Source: Salinimicrobium nanhaiense (GTDB lineage Bacteria > Bacteroidota > Bacteroidia > Flavobacteriales > Flavobacteriaceae). Taken from it: 64,000 nucleotides of DNA. The notes under the pieces were generated by a model. That model ran no database searches and was not told the DNA's origin. It worked only from the letters and a program-made list of their open reading frames with translations. The stretch is taken from positions 81,749-145,748 of the forward strand of contig JAAVJQ010000009.1 in assembly GCA_012038135.1 (NCBI GenBank). Direction: 5' to 3'. Each line of letters opens with the position of its first letter. Position 1 is the first letter of the stretch. Positions 1 through 7,538 of this stretch are shown in pieces. Both the position numbers and the translations under genes were made by a program.

Positions 1-225
1 CCGACTTTTGCTATATTAAATGGCACCAAATAATACCTAATTAAAGATTTTCAGTACCTTAATAAAGCTGAAGATCATTTTTTTTTAATATTGATTTAAA
101 ATGTGATCTATTCGGTTTCCTAATCGGTTACTTATATTTCTTACCTTCCAGTAGTTTAGGGGCTTTAGAGTGATTTGACTTTTCATTCAAACGTTAAATC
201 GGTTGCCTAAAAATCATCGATATAA

Positions 226-1454
226 TCAAAACCCACTTTTCGGATTCGTTATTGGCTCAATAAGGCAAAAATTAAAAATAATTGGTTACCTATTTATGCT
301 CGGGTGACTGTTAATGGCAAAAGAGCTGAGATTAGTTTGTCTCGGTATTGCAATTCAAAAGTCTGGGATGAACGTGCCCATAGGATCAAAGGAAGAAATC
401 CTGAAGCCGTTACCCTTAACAACTACCTTGATGCTAAACATGCCAAGTTGCTCCAGTGTAATGAAGATCTATTGAAAGAAGATAAGATTGTTACAGCCCA
501 GACTATAAAATCAAAGTTCTTATGCTCAGACGCTTCTTATAAATCACTTAAGGATGTAATTGAGCCTCATAAAACAACAATGGGGATGTCCTCAAATATG
601 AAATTTTAAAAAATTTTGGGGCAACTGAAAAGTATTTGGCCGATTATCTGGTGAAGGATCACAAGACCGTGGACATTTAGCTGAAAAACATTTCTTACCA
701 GTTTGTCACCGGCTTTGATAAATTTCTTCGGAGGCAAAAGGACAAAAGGGAAAGAAACAGCTAAGTAACAATGGAATAATGAAACATCTGGAAAGGTTTA
801 AAGCTCACCAATCTCTCAATAAAACTAGGATGGCTTGAAAAGGATCCTTTCCGGAATTACAAAATGAAGTTTGAAAAATTTCACCGTGCTTATCTCAATC
901 AAAGAGAACTAAATTTTATAGAGGAGACACGATTCAAACGTCATACTCTTGAGACAACAAAAGATATATTTCTTTTCGCCTGCTATACAGGTTTGTCTTA
1001 TATAGACGTAAAAAATCTCACTATTGATAATTTAATCCAGGGAGTCAACGGCAAGGATTGGATATACTGCAGGAGAGACAAGAGTCAAACTCCAATGAAG
1101 ATGCCTCTTTTGGAAAAGGCTCGTGAGATTCTGCAGAAGTATGAGAATCCAGTATCACAAAGTTTTCTTCCAGTCTATAGCAATCAAAAGACTAATAATT
1201 ACCTGAAAGAGATTGCAGACCAGTGCAAGATTCAGAAGAATCTTAGTTTTCATGTTGCCAGGCACACATTTGCAACAACAATTACCCAATCCAATGGTGT
1301 GCCCATAGAAACCGTTTCTAAGCTCCTGGGCCACTCAAAATTGTCAACCACTCAAATATATGCAAGGGTAGTTTACCAGAAGATAGGAGAGGACATGGAT
1401 CTTTTACAACTAAAAATTAATCAAATCTTTGCGGGGAAAAAAAAGCAAGTTTGA
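226..1454 (+). pseudogene. Decayed tyrosine recombinase (Bacteroidota integrase), several frameshifts and stops
   Basis: Three parts of one integrase can be read in different frames. Positions 226-609 encode an arm-DNA-binding domain (PIYARVTVNGKRAEISL begins near 289 and is open upstream of the GTG at 304). Positions 610-860 hold remnants of the SAM-like core-binding domain broken by an in-frame TAG near 678 and frame changes. Positions 864-1454 encode the catalytic domain, with HVARHTFAT, LLGHSKLSTTQIYARV and the nucleophile Tyr in TQIY. The first catalytic Arg is replaced (TGLSYID), as in IntDOT-type recombinases. No single frame can make the protein, so it is a relic, separate from the intact integrase at 4347-5678. 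Confidence 0.85.
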
Positions 1455-1497
1455 AATCTTAGTCACCAAAGATCAAATAACCTTTCCCTGATTAAGA

Positions 1498-1599
1498 TTA
1501 AGAAGCATATTTCAGCACAACATAAGCGGCCAGTATCACACTGCCAATAAGAACAAGTAGCCTCCAAACTTTGGAATTATCCTTAATCATTATCTCCAT
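1498..1599 (-). CDS. Very small single-span membrane protein, 33 aa
   Basis: A 33-codon ORF starts MEIMIKDNSKVW and ends KYAS. Its middle, about residues 13-29, is uninterrupted hydrophobic sequence (LLVLIGSVILAAYVVL) bounded by Lys/Arg, as expected for one transmembrane helix. It lies between the decayed integrase and the first stem-loop repeat and is transcribed convergently to the integrase relic. I recognise no family. The composition is far from random translated intergenic DNA, but no close comparison could be run. Confidence 0.5.
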   Translation of the reverse strand: MEIMIKDNSKVWRLLVLIGSVILAAYVVLKYAS

Positions 1600-1776
1600 C
1601 TTTTGAATAAATGAGAGATTGAACTCCTCTTTGGTATCCAAAGAGGAGTATTTCAACCTCAGGGGAAATTGGGGGAATGTTATTCTTGTGATTTAACATT
1701 AAAAATAAAGTTTTTACGAAAAATAAAGCGAAATATTGGGAAATATTTAACCAGATTATTTCTAGACTCCCAACCT

Positions 1777-1843
1777 GCGAACGCAGCGAAGTGAAGTGCT
1801 GCAAGCCCAAATCTACCGAACTAATACTATGTTGTGACGCAAC
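1777..1843. repeat. Stem-loop repeat, copy A
   Basis: First of three copies. The repeat has a hairpin (GCAGC at 1783-1787 pairing with GCTGC at 1798-1802) followed by a conserved tail, AAGCCCAAATCTACCGAAC, then CTAATACTATG. The 41-bp core is 1797-1837. It lies about 30 bp beyond the stop codon of the STAS-like pseudogene at 1873-2243. Function is unknown. Confidence 0.75.
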
Positions 1844-1872
1844 AAATTAACAGGAAAAACCTTCTAGCAAAA

Positions 1873-2243
1873 TCATTTATTAAGTACTGACTCTACCCAC
1901 TCTTGTGCTTTTTCAATATCTAGGAATATGGCAAAAGGAACTTTTGAGAAATTTCTTTCAAAAGTAGCCATGTTCAAAGATGATGCTTTGCGGCTAACCA
2001 CTCCAAAACCTACGAGATTCCTTAGCTTTACAAGCTTATAATAAGCTACTGGATTCACATTGAAATCATGAACCTTTTGGATAAATAAACGAACTCTTTA
2101 TTACCATAAAATTCTGAACAGATTTTTATTACATCTGCCACTTCTGAATAATCAATAACAACTCCTTCTTTGGGCTGTGAAATCACATAATTTTCGTAAA
2201 AGTGTAGTGTGGTAAAATGGAGGTCAATACTTTCTTGAGGCAT
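1873..2243 (-). pseudogene. STAS/SpoIIAA-like domain protein split by a one-base frameshift
   Basis: Two overlapping frames together encode one protein of about 122 aa. The first (2243 to 2055) runs MPQESIDLHFTTLHFYENY to KEFVYLSKR. The second continues VHDFNVNPVAYYKL and ends QEWVESVLNK. Adding one base after the AAAAGG run near 2075-2080 restores a single frame. The fold pattern (short N-terminal strand, YLSKR, then a C-terminal segment FAIFLDIEKAQEWV) resembles the small STAS/SpoIIAA-like proteins common in Bacteroidota. It could be a true pseudogene or a sequencing error. Confidence 0.65.
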
Positions 2244-2702
2244 AATTTGGGACTTTTTTCAAATGGAGGTGAAACCTTTCTCAATCTCTCCACCTATTTT
2301 CTTCTATGTTAGGTTAGAAAAGAAGATACTAAATAAAAAATGCTCTTAAAATTCTTTATTCAATGAATTTGAGAAAGAGCCAATATCAAAGTCTGCTGAT
2401 GATAGATCAGGACATATCCTCAGTCTAGTTAAATCACAACAATGGCATGAATCAACAATTACTATTAGATGTTGGGCACCTAAAATAAAAGCGAACGAAG
2501 CGCAGCAAACTGCTGCAAGCCCAAATCCCCCGAACTAATACAATGTTTTGAGGCCACATTACCTAAATGACTTATCAACCGCATCCCTTTTCTTATTAAG
2601 AAATTTAATGGTAAATTGTAAGTTCCTAGAAGAAGAACGACTATGAATTAATAAACTATAGGCACTGCAGGGGTTCTCCTCTGTTTTTCCAGTTTAAGGT
2701 GT
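2244..2702. other. Gene-poor stretch in the island
   Basis: AT-rich sequence between the STAS-like pseudogene and the 48-aa membrane ORF. Apart from stem-loop repeat copy B at 2491-2558, I see no convincing coding sequence, terminator or promoter. Confidence 0.5.
2491..2558. repeat. Stem-loop repeat, copy B
   Basis: Second copy. The hairpin is GCAGCA-AAC-TGCTGC (2502-2516), followed by AAGCCCAAATCCCCCGAACT and then AATACAATGTTTTGA. The core 2511-2551 matches copy A with a few substitutions. The stem is kept although its loop length differs from copy A. The sequence just to its left contains GTTGGGC (about 2471). Confidence 0.75.
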
Positions 2703-2849
2703 ATGGTTATGATCGAAGGCTGGGCGAACTTCCTTTCTTCTGAAAAAAGGATGAAAGTCAATTTCTTAAAAAATTGCAGAAGGATCTTTATAGCTGTATT
2801 AGTCCTTGGTATGATTTCTTTTCTATTATACGCTATTTTCCTTTACTGA
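2703..2849 (+). CDS. Small single-span membrane protein, 48 aa
   Basis: The ORF starts MVMIEGWANF. A basic stretch (about residues 16-28, with Lys and Arg) is followed by a hydrophobic helix (IFIAVLVLGMISFLLYAIF) that runs to the C-terminus. This suits a single-pass inner-membrane protein with its N-terminus in the cytoplasm. The alternative start at the Met in EKRMKVN would leave 32 residues. It lies between repeat copies B and C. No family recognised. Confidence 0.45.
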   Translation: MVMIEGWANFLSSEKRMKVNFLKNCRRIFIAVLVLGMISFLLYAIFLY

Positions 2850-2946
2850 TCTTAAACCAGAAAAATCCCTACCTATAGTTTTTACATTTTCTAGGATGCC
2901 TTGTATTACTATAGGAGAAGGCATTTCTAATAATTCCTCGCGCCCG

Positions 2947-3005
2947 GAATGAAAACACAGCAAGTGCTGCAAGTCCAAATCTATCAAACTAATAAATCTG
3001 TGATG
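2947..3005. repeat. Stem-loop repeat, copy C
   Basis: Third and most diverged copy. CAGCA-AG-TGCTG forms the hairpin, followed by CAAGTCCAAATCTATCAAAC and TAATAAATCTGTGATGA. It shares the order hairpin, then AAG-CCAAATC, then AACTAATA with copies A and B. Confidence 0.65.
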
Positions 3006-3104
3006 AAAGCAGGTTTATTCAAAATAGCAACGCTAGCCGCAAAAGATCCGCTAATGACGAGGGTTACCAGAGCATTTGCCGCAAAATTAATAATGATCTT
3101 TTAA
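3003..3104 (+). CDS. Possible 33-aa cationic peptide ORF (weak)
   Basis: An ORF beginning at the end of repeat copy C encodes MKAGLFKIATLAAKDP and continues with TRVTRAFAAKLIMIF. It is basic and could form an amphipathic helix. Nothing else supports translation: there is no recognisable promoter box, and the length is within what chance allows. Treat as a candidate only. Confidence 0.2.
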   Translation: MKAGLFKIATLAAKDPLMTRVTRAFAAKLIMIF

Positions 3105-3117
3105 ACTAGAGACGGAA

Positions 3118-3333
3118 ATGCTTGTAAACAAAGGGGGAAAAACCTATGACATCGCGCAGCGTGTGATCCTCTTGCTTTCTTCTCCCCTTTATTTTTTCTT
3201 AATGGATTTTTACAAATCTTCACTAGAAATTATGGCCGTCCATCTGCAGCTTTTTAATAAAAACGATTTGTTTTTTATACTAATCGATGAAAAACCTAAT
3301 TATCAGGTGAAATTAGTATGTTTGTCTTTTTAA
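3118..3333 (+). CDS. Hypothetical 71-aa ORF (weak)
   Basis: The ORF ends 9 bp before the membrane protein gene at 3343 and is in the same direction. Its sequence (MLVNKGGKTYDIAQRV, then hydrophobic patches) resembles no family I know and is rich in Leu and Phe, as AT-rich chance ORFs are. It may instead be part of the leader of the next gene. Confidence 0.2.
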   Translation: MLVNKGGKTYDIAQRVILLLSSPLYFFLMDFYKSSLEIMAVHLQLFNKNDLFFILIDEKPNYQVKLVCLSF

Positions 3334-3342
3334 CAAAATATT

Positions 3343-4089
3343 ATGAAGCCTTCGAAAATCATTTCCTTATCCATTGTTGTTGCCCTGGTGGTGGTGAATG
3401 TTGTATTAATCTGGGCATTAAACGAGGAAAATAGTAGGTGGGGTAGAATTCTTTGTTCTGGAATTTACTGTCTATATTTTCTGGTCACTGATTCCTCTAA
3501 AAAAGTTTTTTTATTAGGTGCTTTTCTGCTTTTTCTTATCGCAGACATATTTATTCTAGATTTTGAATCAACTATTGCACAGCAGGCTTTTTTTGCTCTA
3601 CATTCTTCAGCCTATCTTTTACTTTTGTTCGAAATAAAAGAGAATTTAGAAAAGTTCCACATGAGTTCTTTTCAGAAACTATATTTTTCAATAGTATTTG
3701 CTGTAAATGGAATTTTTGTTTTTGTTATTGGAAATACTTTGACAGCCGGTAATAATGATATTGCTCTAACCTTATTATTTTATTTACATGGTTTTTCTTC
3801 TCTTCTTTTAATAGCAGGTGCTATTCTTGTTTATGATCGGTACAGCAACGAAATATCAGCTTCTTTTTTAGTAGGGGTTTTGGCTTTGGCACTTTCGAAT
3901 CTTACAGGTTTTGCATCTATTTATTTGGATCATACCACTTTCCTCTATCTCAGCAGAATATTCTACATACTGGCGCTATTTTGCTTGGTTTACTTTTCTG
4001 AAATTTCTAATGGAGCTCAATCTAGGGATCTAAATGAATTAGAAGCTAAGGAAGAAAATACCAAGGGTACGAGCTATCATGAATATTAA
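3343..4089 (+). CDS. Multi-pass membrane protein, possibly YhhN/TMEM86-like
   Basis: The 248-residue protein has about eight hydrophobic segments: a first helix at residues 5-26, then evenly spaced helices to about residue 222, and a short acidic hydrophilic tail (LNELEAKEENTKG). The segment VFLLGAFLLFLIADIFIL resembles the GAxxFxxxDxFL core of YhhN/TMEM86 lysoplasmalogenase-family proteins, so that fold is a reasonable guess, but no catalytic residue can be confirmed by eye. It stands alone in the island, with no clear partner genes. An exact start at ATG 3343 gives a good signal-anchor N-terminus. Confidence 0.7.
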   Translation: MKPSKIISLSIVVALVVVNVVLIWALNEENSRWGRILCSGIYCLYFLVTDSSKKVFLLGAFLLFLIADIFILDFESTIAQQAFFALHSSAYLLLLFEIKENLEKFHMSSFQKLYFSIVFAVNGIFVFVIGNTLTAGNNDIALTLLFYLHGFSSLLLIAGAILVYDRYSNEISASFLVGVLALALSNLTGFASIYLDHTTFLYLSRIFYILALFCLVYFSEISNGAQSRDLNELEAKEENTKGTSYHEY

Positions 4090-4346
4090 AAAGCAATTTA
4101 TCTTAAGTTTAAAGAATAAGTGGCTAAAACTAACACATCATAGATCTTGAAGAATCACCTATGCCTATCCATTATTAAATCCACTTTATTTGTCTTGAAT
4201 TGACAAAATTTACGACTAAATAAAACCACTCTAAAACGGGAGAGGCAATTTAACCCTGCCGCACTCATGATTTTCCATAAAAGCAAGAATTTCACCTTCT
4301 CATATTAGTTACTAAGTATATTCTTCACAAGAAAATCTTCACCTAT

Positions 4347-5678
4347 TCAAAAATTTATTACACTATCCAAAGCTTCATCAGCATCTCGATGAATGAAATT
4401 GGCTTGATAATTCAGAGTAGTCTTTAGATTACTATGTCGATAGAGCTTTTGCAGCATCAAAGGATGAATTTTATCACCTGCAATATTCCCAAAGCTGTGT
4501 CTTGCAATGTGATTGGATAAATTTTTATCTATACCACATTCCTCTGCAATTCGTTTTAGATATTTATTGAGAAGTTTGGTAGCATTTTTTGTTTTTATAT
4601 AGATTTCTTCAGCATCTTTAGGATGGACATTTTTAAGAAAAGGAAATACATATCCATTATAAAGTATCTTGTCCTTTCTGTAATAGCTTAATATTTTTTC
4701 GGCTTTATCAGGAATTTTTAAGCTCAACGCCTTTTCATTCTTATTCATTACATAATAAAGACGATTATCTTTAAAATCAGACCATTTCAGTTTAACCACA
4801 TCAGAAATACGTATGCCTGCAAAATAGAAAGCAAACAACCATACATTATGAGTATGCCAAATTGAAGCACCTTCTTCAAATTTTAGAGCTTCTATTTTTT
4901 CAACCTCCTCTATAGTCAGACCGATTTTATTACCAGAACCAATACGAATTTTCTCTTTTTCCCCTGCAAAAGGATAATATTTTTGATCAATAATACCTTC
5001 TTTTATTGCTAGGTTAAAAAGTGTTCTAATAAAAATAAGCTGATTAGTAACAGTTCTGGTTGTTTGGTTTAAATAAGAAAGACAAAAAGTTTTATATTTA
5101 TTTATAAATGCCTCATCAATTTCCTGAAATCGTAAAGCTGTACTTTTTTGGAAATAGTTCACTCCATCCATCCACATATATTCGGCTCTTTTTGCCCTAC
5201 TTATACGCTCTCTACGCCGTTCTTTGATCTCTTTAATAACTGTAGATTTGTTTTTAGATGTTTTTAGATTTAAAAATTCTTCTAAATTATAGAGGATTGA
5301 CAATTCGGATTTGGCTACAGAGAATGTCCCCCGTTCATATTTGTCCTTTATACGTTCAGCTGCTAATGCAAAAAAAGATTTTAAGCCTCCAGGACCTTTT
5401 AATTTTTGTTTGATTTGTTTGGGAGTAATACGATCTTTCGACTCAAAATAAATATCATTGACCTCGGTCAACCTTTTCATCAAAAAATTGTTCAATTTTC
5501 TATAATTGGGATGAGTTCTCTTAACTTTTCCAGCAGTTTTATCCCAGTCCTTTTCAAAAACATATTGTCCAAGCCAATGATAATTTGTTTTATAATTTTC
5601 ACTAATCCTCAATGCAAGGGGAATTGTGCCATCCTTTCTTATCATGTTCCTCCGTAAAACAATCTTTACATTAGCCAT
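4347..5678 (-). CDS. Intact tyrosine recombinase (site-specific integrase), 443 aa
   Basis: Full-length Bacteroidota integrase. An N-terminal arm-DNA-binding domain (about 1-85, MANVKIVLRRNMIRKDG) and a SAM-like core-binding domain (about 95-235) precede the catalytic domain (about 255-435). Visible catalytic residues are Arg in GIRISDV (about 289), a Lys in the NKNEKALSLKIP hairpin, His and Arg in HIARHSF (about 388-391), His in YRHSNLKTT (the usual Gly is Arg here) and the nucleophile Tyr in LNYQANF (about 427). It reads away from the tRNA-fragment attachment site 200 bp upstream, the usual layout for an integrase next to its att site. It is the likely recombinase of this island. Confidence 0.95.
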   Translation of the reverse strand: MANVKIVLRRNMIRKDGTIPLALRISENYKTNYHWLGQYVFEKDWDKTAGKVKRTHPNYRKLNNFLMKRLTEVNDIYFESKDRITPKQIKQKLKGPGGLKSFFALAAERIKDKYERGTFSVAKSELSILYNLEEFLNLKTSKNKSTVIKEIKERRRERISRAKRAEYMWMDGVNYFQKSTALRFQEIDEAFINKYKTFCLSYLNQTTRTVTNQLIFIRTLFNLAIKEGIIDQKYYPFAGEKEKIRIGSGNKIGLTIEEVEKIEALKFEEGASIWHTHNVWLFAFYFAGIRISDVVKLKWSDFKDNRLYYVMNKNEKALSLKIPDKAEKILSYYRKDKILYNGYVFPFLKNVHPKDAEEIYIKTKNATKLLNKYLKRIAEECGIDKNLSNHIARHSFGNIAGDKIHPLMLQKLYRHSNLKTTLNYQANFIHRDADEALDSVINF

Positions 5679-5727
5679 AATGATCTGATTTAAAACTTAG
5701 TAAAGATAGTGAAATGTTTAGGCAGTT

Positions 5728-5781
5728 AGTACAGAATAAGTACAGAATAAGTACAGAATAGTACAGAATAAGTACAGAATA
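5728..5781. repeat. Five tandem 11-bp repeats upstream of the integrase
   Basis: Five head-to-tail units of AGTACAGAATA (units of 11, 11, 11, 10 and 11 bp; the fourth lacks the first A). They lie between the integrase start codon (5678) and the tRNA-fragment att site (5885). The spacing is about one helical turn. They may be arm-type binding sites for the integrase N-terminal domain, sites for an excisionase, or an operator controlling integrase expression. Confidence 0.9.
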
Positions 5782-5884
5782 ATTTGATTTTAATACCTTC
5801 TAATTAAGATCAGGTATTATATAAAGCACTGTAAATCAAATAATTTGCGTGGTTTTAGTTGAAATTGCATAGATAAAACATCAA

Positions 5885-5929
5885 GTTCATAACCCGGAGG
5901 TCAGGAGTTCAAATCTCCTTCTCGCTACT
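5885..5929 (+). pseudogene. 3' fragment of tRNA-Met(CAT), probably initiator type; attachment-site duplicate
   Basis: The sequence starts in the anticodon loop (TTCATAA, CAT at 5888-5890), continues through the 3' anticodon strand CCCGG, the variable loop AGGTC, an intact T arm (AGGAG-TTCAAAT-CTCCT, 5903-5919) and the 3' acceptor strand TCTCGCTA. The 5' half is absent: the bases left of 5885 cannot pair to make an anticodon stem. The CCC run suggests tRNA-fMet. This is what remains at one end when an element integrates at the 3' half of a tRNA gene. The intact gene should lie beyond the left edge. Confidence 0.85.
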
Positions 5930-5932
5930 CAA

Positions 5933-5959
5933 AAGGCCCCTTTTTTAAGGGGCTTTTTT
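5933..5959 (+). terminator. Rho-independent terminator of the tRNA unit
   Basis: GCCCC (5936-5940), an 8-base loop, then GGGGC (5949-5953) and six T. It lies 4 bp after the tRNA fragment and is presumably the original terminator of the tRNA gene. Confidence 0.85.
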
Positions 5960-6002
5960 ATGAGCCAAATGGAAATATTGAAAAGATGTTCTGAAAAAGA
6001 TG

Positions 6003-6048
6003 AAAAAGGTCACGTGTTCTCCCGAAGCGTCGGGATCGTTCTCGCTAC
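6003..6048 (+). pseudogene. Second, diverged tRNA 3'-end remnant interrupted by a 16-bp palindrome
   Basis: The stretch begins AAAAAGGTCACG and ends TCGTTCTCGCTAC, matching the variable loop/T-arm start and the acceptor 3' strand of the tRNA fragment at 5885-5929. Where the T arm should be lies a perfect hairpin, TCCCGA-AGCG-TCGGGA (6020-6035). A terminator follows, as after the first fragment. It cannot form a tRNA. Confidence 0.55.
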
Positions 6049-6056
6049 AAAAACAC

Positions 6057-6081
6057 GACCCCTTGAAAAAGGGGTTTTTTT
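6057..6081 (+). terminator. Rho-independent terminator after second tRNA remnant
   Basis: ACCCC, loop TTGAAAAA, GGGGT followed by a T run. It has the same layout relative to a CTCGCTAC end as the terminator at 5933-5959. Confidence 0.8.
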
Positions 6082-6191
6082 ATGCCTACATTTTACAGCT
6101 GCCGGCTTTACCTTTTTGCATCGCCTCGTAAAAGTGGATCTTCCTCCCTTTTTACACCTTCCTGAAAAACCTTATTTTTAAAGAAAATTCT

Positions 6192-6734
6192 ATGTCCTCT
6201 CCCCTGCCTAATGAGACAATCTGGACCATTGGCCACTCTACCCGTTCCTTTGAGGAATTTCTTGAATTATTAACTATAAATGAAATTCAGGTGGTCGTAG
6301 ATGTCCGAAAATTTCCCGGTTCCCGAAAATTTCCGCATTTCAGCAAAGAAAATCTGGAAGTATCATTACCGCCTTCAGGAATTGAATACGAACATATGGA
6401 AGCCTTGGGCGGAAGGAGAAAAGCAAATAAAGATTCCAAAAATTCCGCCTGGCGACTTCCATCTTTTAGAGCTGATGCAGATTTTATGGAAACTGAAGAA
6501 TTTGCCAAAGCAGCAAAAAAGCTGCAGGGATTAGCTGCTGAAAAAAGAGTTGCCTGTATGTGTTCAGAAGCTGTATGGTGGCGTTGCCATCGGGCTTTGA
6601 TCTCAGATTACTTAAAGATAAGAGAATGGAAGGTGGAACATGTCATGGGAGCAGGCAGGACTACAGAGCACCCTTACACCAAACCCGCCAGAATAGTAAA
6701 TGGAAAATTGTCTTATTCCAAAGAAGAAGATTAG
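6192..6734 (+). CDS. DUF488 family protein, 180 aa
   Basis: The N-terminal TIGHSTRSFEEFLELL and VVDVRKFPGSRKFPHF motifs, the middle LGGRR, and the C-terminal cluster CMCSEAVWWRCHRALISD are all typical of DUF488. The biochemical role of the family is not settled; the paired Cys/Trp/Arg/His cluster suggests a redox, metal or nucleic-acid-related function. It is the first ordinary chromosomal gene right of the island. It converges on the universal stress protein gene with no gap: its stop codon abuts the other gene's end. Antisense and other-frame ORFs here are shadows. Confidence 0.9.
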   Translation: MSSPLPNETIWTIGHSTRSFEEFLELLTINEIQVVVDVRKFPGSRKFPHFSKENLEVSLPPSGIEYEHMEALGGRRKANKDSKNSAWRLPSFRADADFMETEEFAKAAKKLQGLAAEKRVACMCSEAVWWRCHRALISDYLKIREWKVEHVMGAGRTTEHPYTKPARIVNGKLSYSKEED

Positions 6735-7538
6735 CTATTTGTGAAGCACCAAAATAGGTAACTCATTAGCTACCTGGGAATACAAACCTTGCTTCGTATG
6801 TAAAAGTTCCCCGCAAATATTGATATTCCTGCCCAACAGCACGATCATATCGAATTGTTTTTGCAGCACCTTCAACTTAGGTATGGAAAAAGCTTCAGAT
6901 TTTTCAAGCCTATTAATGCTTACCGGCCTGTTCGGGATCTCTTCTACAAGATGATCATAAGAAACAGGATTTACCTGTACAGAATGTCCATTTTTCACTT
7001 CCACTACAGTTAGTGAAGCATTTTCGGCTATACCGGGTTGCTTTAACATCGAAAAATTATCCCGGTTTACTGCTATTCCGGAATCAATTGGGAAAATTAT
7101 TCTATGAGGATCACGATACCTGGTATTTTCAGAAACCGCCAGAATATTGCATTTGATCTTGGTGATCACTTCAAAGGTATGGTTGCCAATAATCGTATTG
7201 GGAGAATGTCCTTTATTGGCGGCACCCATAACTATGAGATCGATTTTCTTCTCCTCCACGAATTTTCGGGTAGCTCCTACGAGATTATCTTCAGAATAGA
7301 TGATCGAAAATCTATGGTCGGGATTTTTGGTAATGGCTTTAAGTTCTGTCACCCGCTGATTTAATTTGCCAAGCGCCAACTGCCGGGTGTGCTGACTCGC
7401 ACTTTCAGGTTCATTGGGATGAAAAAGCCTTATGTTTAGCAAATGAAAGTGTACAGGTATATCGCTTAAAAATTGCACAGCATAACTGCCGGCATTTTTA
7501 GCCACATCAGAAAGGTCTGTAAGCACTAGTACATTCAT
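6735..7538 (-). CDS. Universal stress protein (two-domain UspA family), 267 aa
   Basis: Two tandem Usp folds are visible. The first (about 1-145) opens MNVLVLTDLSDVAKNAGSYA and ends with the nucleotide-loop-like MGAANKGHSPNTIIGNHT and ILAVSEN. The second (about 150-267) is more diverged and opens RIIFPIDSG. Such proteins are cytoplasmic, bind ATP or other nucleotides, and are induced by stress or starvation. A GTG six codons upstream (7556) is in frame, but the ATG at 7538 starts exactly at the usual beta-strand MNVLVLTD and is preferred. It is convergent with DUF488. Confidence 0.88.
   Translation of the reverse strand: MNVLVLTDLSDVAKNAGSYAVQFLSDIPVHFHLLNIRLFHPNEPESASQHTRQLALGKLNQRVTELKAITKNPDHRFSIIYSEDNLVGATRKFVEEKKIDLIVMGAANKGHSPNTIIGNHTFEVITKIKCNILAVSENTRYRDPHRIIFPIDSGIAVNRDNFSMLKQPGIAENASLTVVEVKNGHSVQVNPVSYDHLVEEIPNRPVSINRLEKSEAFSIPKLKVLQKQFDMIVLLGRNINICGELLHTKQGLYSQVANELPILVLHK

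Noticed and set aside
1583..1810. 75-aa minus-strand ORF overlapping repeat copy A
   Set aside because: It reads through the stem-loop repeat and overlaps the better 33-aa membrane ORF.
1777..3005. Calling the three stem-loop repeats integron attC sites
   Set aside because: Neither copy A nor C shows a proper R''/R' box pair and no IntI-type integrase is seen; kept only as a cassette-like hypothesis.
5885..5929. Calling this a functional tRNA gene
   Set aside because: The 5' acceptor, D arm and 5' anticodon strand are missing.
5960..6181. 73-aa ORF across the second tRNA remnant and terminator
   Set aside because: It crosses two terminators and the palindrome; no protein-like pattern.
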